Assembly (NCBI GenBank): GCA_002914805.1 | Contig: JXTB01000091.1 | Location: 1,029,483-1,093,482 of the forward strand | DNA from: Parasponia andersonii | Taxonomy: Eukaryota; Streptophyta; Magnoliopsida; Rosales; Cannabaceae | Length of the DNA stretch: 64,000 bases | Direction: 5' to 3' | Part shown: piece after piece, positions 22,948-34,619 of the stretch | How positions within the stretch are numbered: position 1 is the first letter of the stretch | How the letters are laid out: each line of letters starts with the position of its first letter | Made by a program: the position numbers and the translations under genes | The notes under the pieces: model-generated | Seen by the model: the letters and a program-made list of their open reading frames with translations, nothing else | Told to the model about the DNA's origin: nothing | Database searches by the model: none

Positions 22948-24849
22948 TTGTTTAGATAATTCAATAAATGTATTGAATACATCAACTAATCTAATAATTA
23001 TCACACTTTTTTTTTAGTATTATCTAATGTGATATGTGAATTATTCTTTAATATTGATAAATAATTATACTTACCACAAACTGGTGTAATCCTTAACCAT
23101 ATTCTTTATCGAAGATGTAATTAATAAGTTGATATACCAATTTTTGCCCACCCAAACCAAAGTACTAATTATAAGCTATTGAAACTCAGACATAAATAAA
23201 AGAATTACTCACGATCTATCTTATAAGCCCTTATTCTTTTTTCGGTCCTCTCAAAATAATATTCCTTGACCAAATATTAAACTTACATAATAATGGTCTA
23301 TAAATTATGTAAATGTTACAACAATAGTCCGTTTGTTATAAATTATTAGTTTTTAAATAAAGAAAAGTCATGAACAATGTATGTAATTGGGCATTATTTA
23401 TTTTTATAAATCATAATCTCGTTCTCGGTCATAATTACCAAATTATTTGTTTTATACATAACTTATTGTGTTAAAAATTTTATTGTTTCTGAGAAAAAAT
23501 AGCAATTGATGTAATAATTATATAAATCTTGGTAGTCTATTATCTAAATTGAATTTTAGAGCATAATTTTTTACCATAATTAGCAAATTATGTACTTTAT
23601 AATGACTTATTTTTATTAAATATTTAATAGTTTGAGACAAAAGAGTAATTATTGTAATAATTACATAATTTAAGGTCCAAAATAATATAACAAGTATAAT
23701 TCATGAGCTACTAATGTAATTAACGTTATTTATACATTAACTACTTGATCAAAGATGTTTCCCATGTTGTATTACGAAGTTGAGGCACACATTTTTACAA
23801 GACAATAACAAAATCTCACAGTTGTGCCCCGGATGATAGTTAGGCAGTTATTACAAGTAAAACGACCTATATCTACCTTTTAACGACTTGTGGGCCGGCC
23901 TATTTACGAACCAATAAGGGCCGGCCTATTTACGAACCAATAAATTTGATTTTATCCATGCTGATGACATAAGAAGATATTTTCTTTCTTTTTTTTTTTT
24001 TTTCTTTTTGAAATGAACATATGAAAGGAATCGGGAAAGGGGAAATGGATCCCAAAATGATAATTTTAGACAGTTCTTTAGATAATTCTTTTCAAGACAA
24101 CTTTTTTCTTTTTTGACATCTTAAGACAACCATTTTTATTTTGATAAAATAGTTTTTCTTTTTTTTTTCTTTTTTGTTAGGTTTTAGCAAATTGTCGATT
24201 TTGATATTTCATTGTAATATGTGTCCAGTTTTTCAGTTATTATTAGCCCAAGTCGTTCACATCGAATATATGAACGGAATAACTCATTATCAAAAAAAAA
24301 AATAGTTACCGATATAGTTATTATATAAATGGATATAGTATTATCACTTGATATTCATATGCCAAAATAAAAACTAATCTACAAGGCTATTTAGCTATAG
24401 GAAAAAAAAAAATAAAACGGATATATAGTAACAAAGTGTTCAAAAAAAGATACATATATATAATACTTACTCTTCTTATTTTTATTTATATTAGGATGGG
24501 GAATTGAAATCTCAGTATCAGAAGTATGGACACTAATCAAGTTAAGCATGCATCACTTATTTTTATTTTCAATAATAGTAAATTGTCAATATCATTATGA
24601 TTGGTCATAATACAAATAGATACTAAAAACAACTTCTTTATTACGAGTCTATTACTAAAAATCACGTTTAATTCATGTTTAGAAAAATCTTAAAATATTC
24701 TTTTATTTTCTGAAAAAGGAAAAAGGTAAAAAGTATACCAACGCTAACTTTTTCTTCAAAAAAAATATATAAAAACCAACTCTGAAAAAAAAAAGGAAAA
24801 TATTGGTAAAAGCTAAAAAGCTTATTACACAAGCGCAAAAGATTACAAT
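22948..24849. other. AT-rich spacer without a recognisable gene
   Basis: There are about 1.9 kb of AT-rich sequence with phrases such as AATTATGTAAATGTTACAAC repeated in diverged form. A perfect 26-bp tandem duplication containing GGCCGGCC is listed separately. No coding region, tRNA or other RNA gene was found. Confidence 0.5.
23892..23943. repeat. Perfect 26-bp tandem duplication with a GGCCGGCC core
   Basis: Two adjacent copies of GGGCCGGCCTATTTACGAAC followed by CAATAA lie inside very AT-rich DNA. The GGCCGGCC palindrome stands out against the surrounding composition. The two copies are identical, so the duplication is recent. Confidence 0.8.
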
Positions 24850-25845
24850 CAAGGTTTAAAATGTCACAATATTTGTCGATATTATCGCGAAAATATTTGT
24901 ATTTTGAAATGTCAATATCGATATTGGGTAGAAAGATATTTTTTCTATTTATTCGTGAAATATTCATAAAATATCGACAATATCGAAGAAATATTGATAT
25001 CAGTAAAATGTGGATAAAAAATGAGTTAATATCGAGATATTTACGAGTATTGTTGCTATAATATCGTTGACATTTGGAAATGTTGATGTTTTTTTCTTTC
25101 AAGTCTTCATTTTTTAAAAAAAAATATAGTAAAAAATATAAATAAATCATAATTTTCTCTCCACAGTGTGTTCGCAAAGTTTTGAAACTATTTATATTTA
25201 TAATCCTAATAAAGAGTTAAATTCAGAATTGCAAAATGAAATCAATTTCTTTAGCTATGAAATATTTATTCGACCTCTTCAAATTAATATTGATATATTC
25301 ACGCATATCTATCAAGATTTTTCAATAAATTAGGTAAATTTGGATTTACTGTTGGAATAGATCAGTTAACATATATATGACTTATGAATGATTATTTTTA
25401 GAACTATTCTGACATAATAACTTAAGAAAGATATTGTACTTTGGACCAAAACAAGAATTTCTCTTATGATTTTTAGCCTCATAGAAACTCATTTTTTGGT
25501 TTTGAATGAATTTAAATTTTTCTATATTATCGTTGATTTTTTATTTATTTTCAGTGTAATTTAGAACTAGTAATAATTGTATAATATTAATATGAAATAT
25601 ATTAAATAAAATAATATGATATGTATTCTAATTTTAAAATTATTCAACGATTATCATTTTTCTACTACAATGTATATTTTATTGTCTTATATAGTACCAC
25701 TTGTTTTAACATTTTTCTAAAGTTTCTCTTAAAAATTTTGAGTTTTAAGACAAATTTTAGTAATTTTTTCGAATATCTTCGACATCGATATTGTCACTGA
25801 TATTATCCGTGAAAGCAAACCTCAATATTGATATTTTAATCTTTG
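24850..25845. mobile_element. hAT-like non-autonomous DNA element, copy A (996 bp)
   Basis: The left end reads CAAGGTTTAAAATGTC. The right end, inverted, reads CAAAGATTAAAATATC, a 13/16 terminal inverted repeat. Both ends are flanked by the same 8-bp duplication ATTACAAT (24842-24849 and 25846-25853), the size expected for hAT transposition. The interior is AT-rich and dense in TATCG and CGATA words at both ends. No transposase is visible. The long open frames inside are low-complexity and unconvincing. A diverged copy lies at 51078-51970 in the same orientation. Confidence 0.78.
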
Positions 25846-25853
25846 ATTACAAT

Positions 25854-26413
25854 TTCAAACTTCTTAAAAAATGAGAAAAAAAAGTGGATCATTAATACAA
25901 TAATAGCAAGAACTGTAAGCTACCATAATTCTGTAAGAGAAGAAGATAACAAAAACTATCAGCAAATAATTACATTCACCTACTATTGGATAGCGTTCTT
26001 GGCGAGTAAACTATGATTCTAACACCAACTGAGATCTATACCCACTAAAAAGAAAACCAACCTAACCGCATTATCGATCTAAATCAAAGAAAAATTCTCA
26101 GATTCAAAATCTAGTAAATTGAAATTAAAACATATGCAGATCAAATATCAGGTAGTACAAAAATCCACACAAATATTATACTACAACTATGTCGAAATAT
26201 GGACTTATTAGAAAATTAAAAGGAAAAAAAAAAGAAAAACTTTTCATCCTTGAAAGAGATCAGAAAGGATATGGGAGAAATAAGTGAGACTGGAGACGGA
26301 GACTAAAACACTCCCTCTCTGGTCTATTATGAGAGCGACAACTAAGTTTTTTTTTTTTTTTTTCCATCGATGACTTTTTAGTCAAACACTTAACTTGAAA
26401 TGTCTAAAATTCC

Positions 26414-26460
<47 letters not shown>

Positions 26461-28690
26461 AAGCAATATTATCAAACACCCTTACTCCCCGTTTCTTTTT
26501 TTTTTTTAAATAATAATTCAAAAAACGATTTAATAATTCGTTGGGTTTAACATTTATAAAGACTTATTAATAATTCGTGTATTTGGTGTAATAATTTTTA
26601 AGTTCATTATTTTTTTTTCCAAAAAATTGTCTAAATTTATCAATATCTTAATTAGGACCATTATCATATTTGACCATCTTTTAAGCTTATTTTTAAAAAA
26701 AATATAAATTAAAAGAAAATACTTACGACTACCTAATTCTCATCCTACCCCATTAAAGATAATAGGTTTTCACGCATGTCCTTGGTATGACTCGAATCTA
26801 TGACCGGAATCTCAGATAGTAAGTATTCTTACTACTTGAATGAACCTTAAGTGTTTTTACTACTTGAGTGAATCTACTTTGTCGACCATTTTTTAAGCAT
26901 ATGAGTAAACATAAAACAAAGTATAAATTATTTAGAAAATTAAACCTATTTTTTTTCAAATGAAAATTTTGGAATCCTAGGCTTGCCTCACGTCCTCATT
27001 ATAATTAAAAACTCAGCCCAAAAAATAAAATAAAATAAATCTATGTAAATTCAACTAGAATTAAAAAAAAAAAACTAGATCTAAGTTTCAAATGAGATCG
27101 TTATATTGGGAGCCAAGAACCAATCCGTCAACTCATGGTCATCGTCGTTGATTTTGTATTTGGATGACGCGAGCATGAAGGTGGTGATAGCGTTAAAAGG
27201 ATGGGCCATGAGCATCCCCTTGGCTTGCAACCGTGATCGCGATTAACAATGCTGTACATAGCAATGTCAATAATTTTGGATATGCTAGAAAAGAAAATAT
27301 TTGGGATTTGTTAAAATAAAGATATCTAAGTAAAGTTAGTTTTGTTAAATTTATATACTCATTTTTATCAAGAAGAAAGCATTAGTAGAAACTCCCTCAA
27401 TCCTTTCTCTCTTTCTCACTCTTTATCTTTACTTGTGTCTTTTCCTAATTAAAAAAAAATAGTGGTGTCTTGCATGGAGACCAAAGAAAAGGTCTTCTCT
27501 TCTCATTGTCCAGCCTCTTCTCTTTTATCTTCTTCTTCGTCTTCTATGTTTTCTTTTTTTTTTTTTTTTTTTTTTTTCAGTTTTATTAATTTCGGATCTA
27601 TATCTAGTCTGTAGTACTATATTTTATATAGATTTTAGTCCAGTCTAATTTGAAAAATTTTCTCAACTCTAAATTTGTTTAGTAACTGATTTTTGTTTCT
27701 TTTATTTTCTATGGACATGTATTTCAATTGAAGTTGGTTTCATATAGTTTATCCTACTAAGAACACGGCCAAGAGCAAGTGTTGAAGGTAATAAATTCCT
27801 AGTAGTCTTTATCAGTTTCTCTTAAAAAATCCAGATAATACATATATTTGTTCTTAGTTGTGTTGTGATCTATTTTTCGTCTCTTTTTTTTAAGAAATTT
27901 AAAATTATAATCCTGATGCTTATATTCAAATTTGAAGATTTTTATTTCGATTAATGGTACTTCGTTGAAGAGTCTGTTTATATATATATATAAATAAATA
28001 AAAGAAAAACTCCCTCGTTCATTACAAAAACATTATTGTCAATTTCATAAAGGAAAAAAAAGTAGAATTTGACCAAAAGGACTCTTTTTAGTTACAATAG
28101 ACATTGTTTTTGTTATGTTCCCCCCAAAAAAAAAATTACCAGTCTTAAAAAAAAAAATCATCGTTCAAATGTGATCTCATCCCAAAATTAGTCCTAATAC
28201 GATCCAAATCCAATAAAAATGCCAATTTTCCCGTACCAATTATCAAGCATAATAAAACAGCATATCCAGTATACTTGGTCTTCTTGACTGAATGTAGATC
28301 ACACTCGCTTCATTTCGACGGCCGCATGTAAAAGATCACGGCATAGTCAGTTCGCCACTGCTAATCGGATGTCATCTACGTCAAGCTAAAGGGAGTACAA
28401 ATTTATTTCCTACGTGCTAGAGTAAATCACGAAAACCGACCAATACCAACAAACTCGTCATCCTATCCAATTTGAAAACAAATTAACCTTCTAAAATTGG
28501 GAAAAAAATAGGGCGCTTCTTCAATGCCTCACTTCATTTTAAGGTGCCTGATAAGTTTTATAATCGTCGGATTGTCCATAAAGTAACTTTTACCTGATCT
28601 AAAGGCTATCAATCAGGCTAGTAACTGATACTTGTATTCTGAATATTTTAATGAAAATTCATAACAGTTGGGTTATCTCATTTTTTATGT
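25854..28690. other. AT-rich spacer with microsatellites
   Basis: No gene was recognised. An (AT)n tract lies at about 26417-26458 and a poly-T run of about 30 at 27547-27578. Near 26760-26830 a segment with TATGACTCGAATCTATGAC resembles an inverted polymerase III B box and may be an old SINE. Near 27095-27260 is a less AT-rich segment; its minus strand is open for about 50 codons (including MLMAHPFNAITTFMLASS) up to a stop. I do not recognise it. Another less AT-rich patch lies at 28290-28400. Confidence 0.4.
26417..26458. repeat. (AT)n microsatellite
   Basis: About 21 AT units occur without interruption, just after a stretch of T. It is of the slippage type and likely polymorphic. Confidence 0.9.
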
Positions 28691-28699
28691 CGTCTTCTT

Positions 28700-28800
28700 C
28701 ATCCTTTTTTTTTTTTCTCTCTCTCTCTCTCTAGCTCGTTTTATAAAAACCCTAATTCCATTCCCGAATCTTAGCTTCTAGCTTATACAAAAACTTCCTC
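28700..28800 (+). promoter_or_regulatory. TC-rich, telo-box promoter/leader candidate without a visible coding region
   Basis: A (CT)n run (28717-28732) is followed by TTTTATAAAAACCCTAATTCC, which holds a TATA-like TATAAAA and the telo box AAACCCTAA. C- and T-rich leader-like text then runs to about 28870. Telo boxes close to start sites are common in plant housekeeping and translation genes. The next 2.5 kb are T-rich and intron-like. An acceptor-like TTTATTTGCAG at 31376-31386 precedes a small ATG frame (MALSLLVQIIIKH, 31 codons) that I do not recognise. It may be the start of a non-coding transcript, or of a gene cut by the gypsy insertion downstream. Confidence 0.3.
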
Positions 28801-28870
28801 CTTTCTCCACCTAGTCCCGCCACATACCAACTTTGGCCCTAGTCTTCTTCTTCGCGCATTTCGGCCCAAG

Positions 28871-31800
28871 TCTTCTTTTACAAAGGAATCGAAATCAAAT
28901 ACCCAAATAGAAGAACATCTCAAAAAAGTGAAGTAATTTGGGAATAAGTCTTATCTTTCAGATTTTTGTGACTTTCTATCTAATTAGTATTGTCCTTAAT
29001 TCACTATTTTTATATACTTGTATATATATATAATAGCTCTTATATGAACTAAGAAAACCCAACAAATGCAATGTTGTTTGTGCCATTTTTTGTGCTTTAT
29101 TTTTCATTTTGTTTTATGCCTTCTATTTGTTCGATAAAATTTCTATGTGAGCGGGTTTGCGCTAGTTTGAGTTCTTGGCAAAATTTTGACATGGGCAATA
29201 CGTTTTTATAGCATTTACTTTTTCTTATTTTTAAATTTTCTAGTATAGAGCAATACGATAGAACTTATAAGTTAGTACAAACAATTTTGTTATATTGAGT
29301 TAGAATCTTCATCCGAGCAATAGTCCTTTGTTGGGTTTTTCTGTGCTATAATTTTGAGGCTTTCTGCTCCAGACCCTTTGAATTATTTAAGATATATATA
29401 ACTTATATTTCGTGTCTCGATTCTAAATGAGGTTAAGCAATAAGTTGAAGTTTTGGCCTTCGTGGCTTGTAATGGCACTGATGTTAGTTTTTTGGATAAG
29501 TGAAGATGAAATGATATAACTTGAGTAATTTTTTCGAATATATTTGTTGGTTAATGTAGTTAAACCAGTGGACAACTAAGAAAGTAAGTCTATTTGATGA
29601 AACATGGACATTTACAATCAAATTTTTTATTAATATCTTTTTAGGATAAGTTAATCTCCTGAAGTTCTTTTAATTTCATGGGTTAGATTATCCAATGCTC
29701 TTGATAGGGTCAATTGTTTGCGAAACTCCTGTGAAATATATTTCTATCAATTTCTTGTGCTAATAAGTTTTTTTTGTATTCATTGTTAAAACGTTTTGCT
29801 ATTCAATTGTTTGTGAAAATGCCCGTTAGAAATTTAAATTTTATGAGTTCCTTAAAAATTTCATGATTCAATCTGAAAAAATCTTACGAGCTAAGGATCT
29901 TTCCTTTTCATATTATTATATGGCATATTCTGTTTTACATATGCTATATTCTATTTTACATATGGAGACTCTAGAATTCACTGTTTTGGGAAGGCATCAT
30001 TACTTTGTTCTTGCCCTTCACCTGCGATTGCTGCCGCTTGATTCATTTTCCTTTCTTATCCTTTATATATATATACACACATAAATGTGTGAATAATTTA
30101 TCAAATTTTGTATTGTCTATTGGTTAGAATGGCTTTTCATCTTCTTTTTTCTTTCCTTGTTTCCTCTCAAAAAATTTCATATGGGTTTTCTTAGATTTTT
30201 CTTTTTCCTATATGCTTGTTGAAAAAATGTAGAGTAAGTAACCCAAAAAAATAATTATTAAAGAAAGAAGAAGTCGTAGGTACGCTGGTATATACTTTGT
30301 CAGTGGTTTTATAATGAAAAGGATTGTGAAAAACGACGTTATCCATTCATTTTCAGTCTATATTTATGTACACCTAAAAAGGGAAACACAGTTTTCTTGT
30401 TGTGTTAACTTTCACTTTTTAATTTCTTGAATCTTCAATGGGTATGAATATTGGAGCTTTTAGGTAAGTTTTTATCGTCTTTTGGGTAAAATCTTCATAA
30501 ACCAAAAACAACTTAGGGCAATCTCCATGTTGTTGATTTGGTCTATAGATTATATATGTATACTACTTAATTGAATCAGAAACTTCTACTTTGCTAGCTC
30601 CTTGTTGTTTCTAGTATTAGTTGGTCTATTATGGCATCAATTATATGTTTGGAGAATAGTAGAGGCACTGCAGTAAGAAGAAGTGTTGGAAGAGAAAAAG
30701 GGTAGTGAAAAAGTTGAAAGTCCATCTATTAATGTACTTAATGAATTCTTTTAGTAAAACTTCTTTATTTATGTTTCTTTTTTCTTTTATGAATTTTTTG
30801 TCTTGTGGATTTGGTTGTTATTCATAAAAGAGGGAAATAGAAGAATGCAAGTCTCAGAACTGAGCTCGTTTTTTGTTTTTCAAATTCAAGCTTCCTTCAG
30901 CTGGACTGACTGGTCAATATAATCTTTGAATTCAATTTTTTTTCGGAAATGAATATTGATATATGGTAGCGTTTGTTCTGCTCTGTATATTAAATGGGTT
31001 TTTGTGATATAAATGACAAATGTTTTACTGCACATTGGATGTCTAAATCAGGTTAATGGGAATGGAAGTGCTTTTGGTTTTGAACTATAGTAGAAACTAT
31101 TACAATCTATCTTTTATCTATATCTTTAAAAGATAAAAATAACCTTAAGTCAAATATTTGCGATTCGCAATATGCTCAGTTACTAAGGGAGAAAGGAGTT
31201 GGTATCAGAACTATTATGTGTCCAAATGATAATTCATAAAATCGATAAGTAAACACAAGCCTATTCTAATGCACTTGCTTTGTTCTTCTAAATTAGGCTG
31301 CCAGATCAGAGCAAAACTGTCACTAATATTTATATATTAATAAATGCTTTTGTAGTCTAATGACTAAAATTGTCTTTATTTGCAGGCCACAATCTGACTT
31401 TGTTTTCTAGACATTGGGGTTTGATTCTAAAGTACTGCAACTAAGATGGCTTTGTCTTTGCTTGTTCAAATAATTATAAAGCACATGAACTTCTTTTACT
31501 TGAAGCAAATTTGCGACGTGAGAATCGCTTTTTGCTTTTAACCCAATTGAGTTCTAATAAATGATTCTCTGTATCTTTTTTTTTTTTTCTAAAAGAGATT
31601 CTCTGTATCCTAATCTATCATCTAAAAAATCCATCTGAATAATAAACATTTACTTTTTTATCTTGTTCTACTTGACTCATTAATTATTTATTTTCTACTA
31701 CAAAAATGTTACTTAGAAAAAAATGATGGTGTTTTGAGATAAGCTGGGTAGTCTTAAACTTAGTAGGTATATATATTAGTTACATTAGAGTATAATATAT

Positions 31801-32182
31801 ACCCTGAGATATAATGAATTGATCTAACAATATTTGGCAGAAAGTTTCAACCACTTCACTTGTATATAATTTTGGTATTCTAGATTTCATTGTTTGAACA
31901 ATATTCGTTTTTTTTTGGAAAGGATGAACCATACTCGATTTAATTTTATTGATTCTGAAGTTTGTGAAATCCTTTTAGACGTTGTATAAGCAAGATGTCT
32001 AAACTTTGATAACAAATTGGATAAAAATACCTAATTCAATATAAATCAATTTAATATTAGTTGAAAAAACTAATGGAAGTAAAAAAAAATTTAAAATAGA
32101 AGAATAAAAGAATGTAAACTTGAAACTATGTATTATGACTAATAATTATGTCAAGATAAGAACACTACAAATATTACATATA
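28871..32182. other. T-rich spacer, possibly intronic
   Basis: There are about 3.3 kb of T-rich plus-strand text, like plant introns, with no protein domain, tRNA or snRNA that I can recognise. Small open frames (for example 29863-30084) show no family feature. Confidence 0.4.
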
Positions 32183-32260
32183 TCATCTTATCATTTGTCA
32201 AATTTTTTAACTACTGAGAACTCATCTTATCATTTGTCAAATTTTTTAACTACTGAGAAC
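32183..32260. repeat. Perfect 39-bp tandem duplication
   Basis: Two adjacent identical copies of TCATCTTATCATTTGTCAAA plus the following 19 bases end in CTACTGAGAAC. They lie just upstream of the tRNA-like segment and of the gypsy insertion. Their identity suggests a recent event. Confidence 0.85.
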
Positions 32261-32416
32261 TCGAATAGGTGGTAAGAGCTCTTGTCCCTCAATTGGTCCT
32301 TGAGTTTGAGTTATCGTATTATTTGTTTGTAAACTCACTTCTGTTTTTCATGCAATAAGTCATGAGTTAGATTTTGATAGCCACAAATAACTACATAGCA
32401 ACATAACTATCTAAGT
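32255..32416 (+). mobile_element. tRNA-derived SINE-like segment cut by the gypsy insertion (candidate)
   Basis: AATAGGTGGTAAGAGCTCTTG resembles an A box (TRGCNNAGTGGTAAGAGC type). About 30 bases later CCTTGAGTTTGAGTTATC resembles a B box. This is the head layout of plant tRNA-derived SINEs. The sequence after it runs into the GAGCC target site of the gypsy element at 32417. Any remainder would lie after 41373, where TCTCATGGTTTTG follows. Confidence 0.4.
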
Positions 32417-32421
32417 GAGCC

Positions 32422-32547
32422 TGTAAAAACCTATTTTTTAAAGGGGCAAAATGGTCTTTTGACCAGATTTAAAAAAAAAAAGATTATATATATATGTTTC
32501 CCTTTCTCTCTCCTCCCTCTCGTTTTCACTCTCCTCCCCCCCTAAGA

Positions 32548-32602
<55 letters not shown>

Positions 32603-34487
32603 TCTCTCTCAGCCAAAGGAAGCCGCACCGCCGTTCAAGCTCTGTCTGACCTAGCAGATCACCGATGAGTCTCCTCCGCGCCACCACGAGCCGGTCACCA
32701 GCCGCCGGAGCAGCCACCATCGACAGAGAAGACGAAAGGGGCCGTTCGGACTTTTTGTCACCGACGAAGATTCCGACGTCCATTCGACTCTAAACCGGTC
32801 CAGTTGGATTCGTATCGTCGCAAGGATCGTAAAGGTATATATATCTCAACCCCATACTATCCGGATCAAAAATTGTCATTTTTGAGTATTTTGAGTTTTT
32901 GAATTTTAGTTTTTGATCCGGCCGTTGGATTGTGTTTTTGACTACATTTTTGGAATGTACTCGGAAAATTGAGAAGTTTGATATATATATTGTGTGGTTT
33001 GGTGATCGGCACAAAAATCGAGATCGGATGGTCAAGATTTTACCTCGTTTTGTGTGCCACCGGTCCGGTGTGGGCCCGGACCTGAATTGGACAAGTTATA
33101 TGTCTAACCTAGCTATTTTGGGTGCTAGGAATTCAGTGAAGAGGTCCGTTTGTGGAATTGAAGCTCCGGTGAGAAAGTTGGTTTTTCGCAAGAGAACGAT
33201 CGAGGGCTTGGAATTAGATCCCGACCCTCCGGGCGATCGTCAACGACACTTTAAGGACTCAATAGTGTGGTGTCGCTATTCCGGTGAGGTAGGGGTTTAG
33301 TTACCTTCATTTTATACTGTTTTTGAGTTAAAACTTATTTTCTGCAGCATATAAGAACAAGTGTGTTTTTAATGATTTGAATTATATGTGATGGAATCTG
33401 GTTATACGATATATACTGTACTGCTCTGTTGTGTGCAGGTTATTTTGGGTATATCAAAAATAGAGCCGTTATACTGCCCGTTTTTCTATAAAACCCTATT
33501 ATACATGTTTTACTGGAAAACCAGAGTACTTACACTTCAGTTCTGTATTGCACGTGTCATAGGATCATACATGAGCACCGTGTTAGCATCATGGGTTTTA
33601 CAGTGTGGCGCTGCATGCCCCACCATCGGTGAAAGTCCGTAAACTCGTGCGAAGTCTTATTACTTCTGATTACCTCTCTATTTGGCAGGTGAAGGCAATT
33701 CGGTTGCCCCTCCAGGTTTGGTAGGCGACACATAGGTGTCCCCTCCGGGTATGGGCTTAGGTATCATGCTGGTTGTTAGGTACACTTAGTGCTATCATCC
33801 TGGGTTTCCACAGATGAGAGGATGTGAGCTCATGGGTGTAGGTTGATTTGTGTCATGTGCATATGGATTGATGGTTTTGATTACACTGTTTTATATATAT
33901 TGGCTCCCGGTTTGGATTATACATATATATGCGTGTATATGTTTTGGATTTGAACTAACCATGCAGAAGTTTTCCATCACTGAACTGTTTTTCTCCGAGG
34001 TAACTATTTTCTTACTATGCATTGTATGCTCACCCCTTACCTTTCTCCTCAGGTAGTGTCCAGTGCGATCTTGGTGATCAAAAGGAGTAAGAGGTCATCC
34101 TGATTGCAGTTCGTCTCTTGGTAATGCTAGGAGTTGTTGTAGTAGTCTTTAGACTATTTGGATTTTGTGTTAGCATTGAACCAAGATTACTGCTTTCTAT
34201 TTTGTCTGCAAACTCATGTATGTCATTCTGGTGTTTGACTTCTGTTGTGGATGATGATGATACTGGGTTTTATATTTAATTTCGCATTTTCAAATAATTG
34301 TTCAATCCATGTTTGATGGTGTATACAAACTGTGGGAGTGGTTCATGGGATGGAATTCCGATTATTTTATTTAAATGGACCGTTTTTATAAAAACTAAAA
34401 CTTTTGACATTTTTCAAATAAATCAAGGAATTTCCTACCTTTGTGAAATTCCCCTTCTGCCATTAGCTTGGGTTTTGGGTCGTGACA
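32422..34487 (+). repeat. 5' LTR of the Tekay/Del-type element (2066 bp)
   Basis: It begins TGTAAAAACC and ends GGGTCGTGACA. A (CT)n tract of about 50 bases lies at 32548-32600. Minus-strand open frames through it are shadows of this repeat and not genes. The same layout is seen in the 3' LTR and, inverted, in the solo LTR at 9032-11072. Confidence 0.93.
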
Positions 34488-34492
34488 GAAAT

Positions 34493-34507
34493 TTTTTGTA
34501 TCAGAGC
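34493..34507 (+). other. Primer-binding site, initiator-methionine tRNA type
   Basis: TTTGTATCAGAGCTT starts a few bases after the LTR end. It resembles TGGTATCAGAGC, the common plant LTR-element site complementary to the 3' end of initiator methionine tRNA. Confidence 0.65.
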
Positions 34508-34619
34508 TTTAAGTTTAACAGCTCGGACGTATCACCATTAAACTAGATTGAAGTTGTTTTTATGACAAGCATGCATCATTATCGCACTAACAGTTTGACA
34601 TATTGTTTCAGACTTGTAA

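Noticed and set aside
24668-25177. 169-residue minus-strand frame
   Set aside because: It is low-complexity AT text rich in F, I, Y and N, inside and beside the hAT-like element.
32255-32345. Functional tRNA gene
   Set aside because: Only A- and B-box-like words are present; acceptor and anticodon arms do not pair, so a SINE head fits better.
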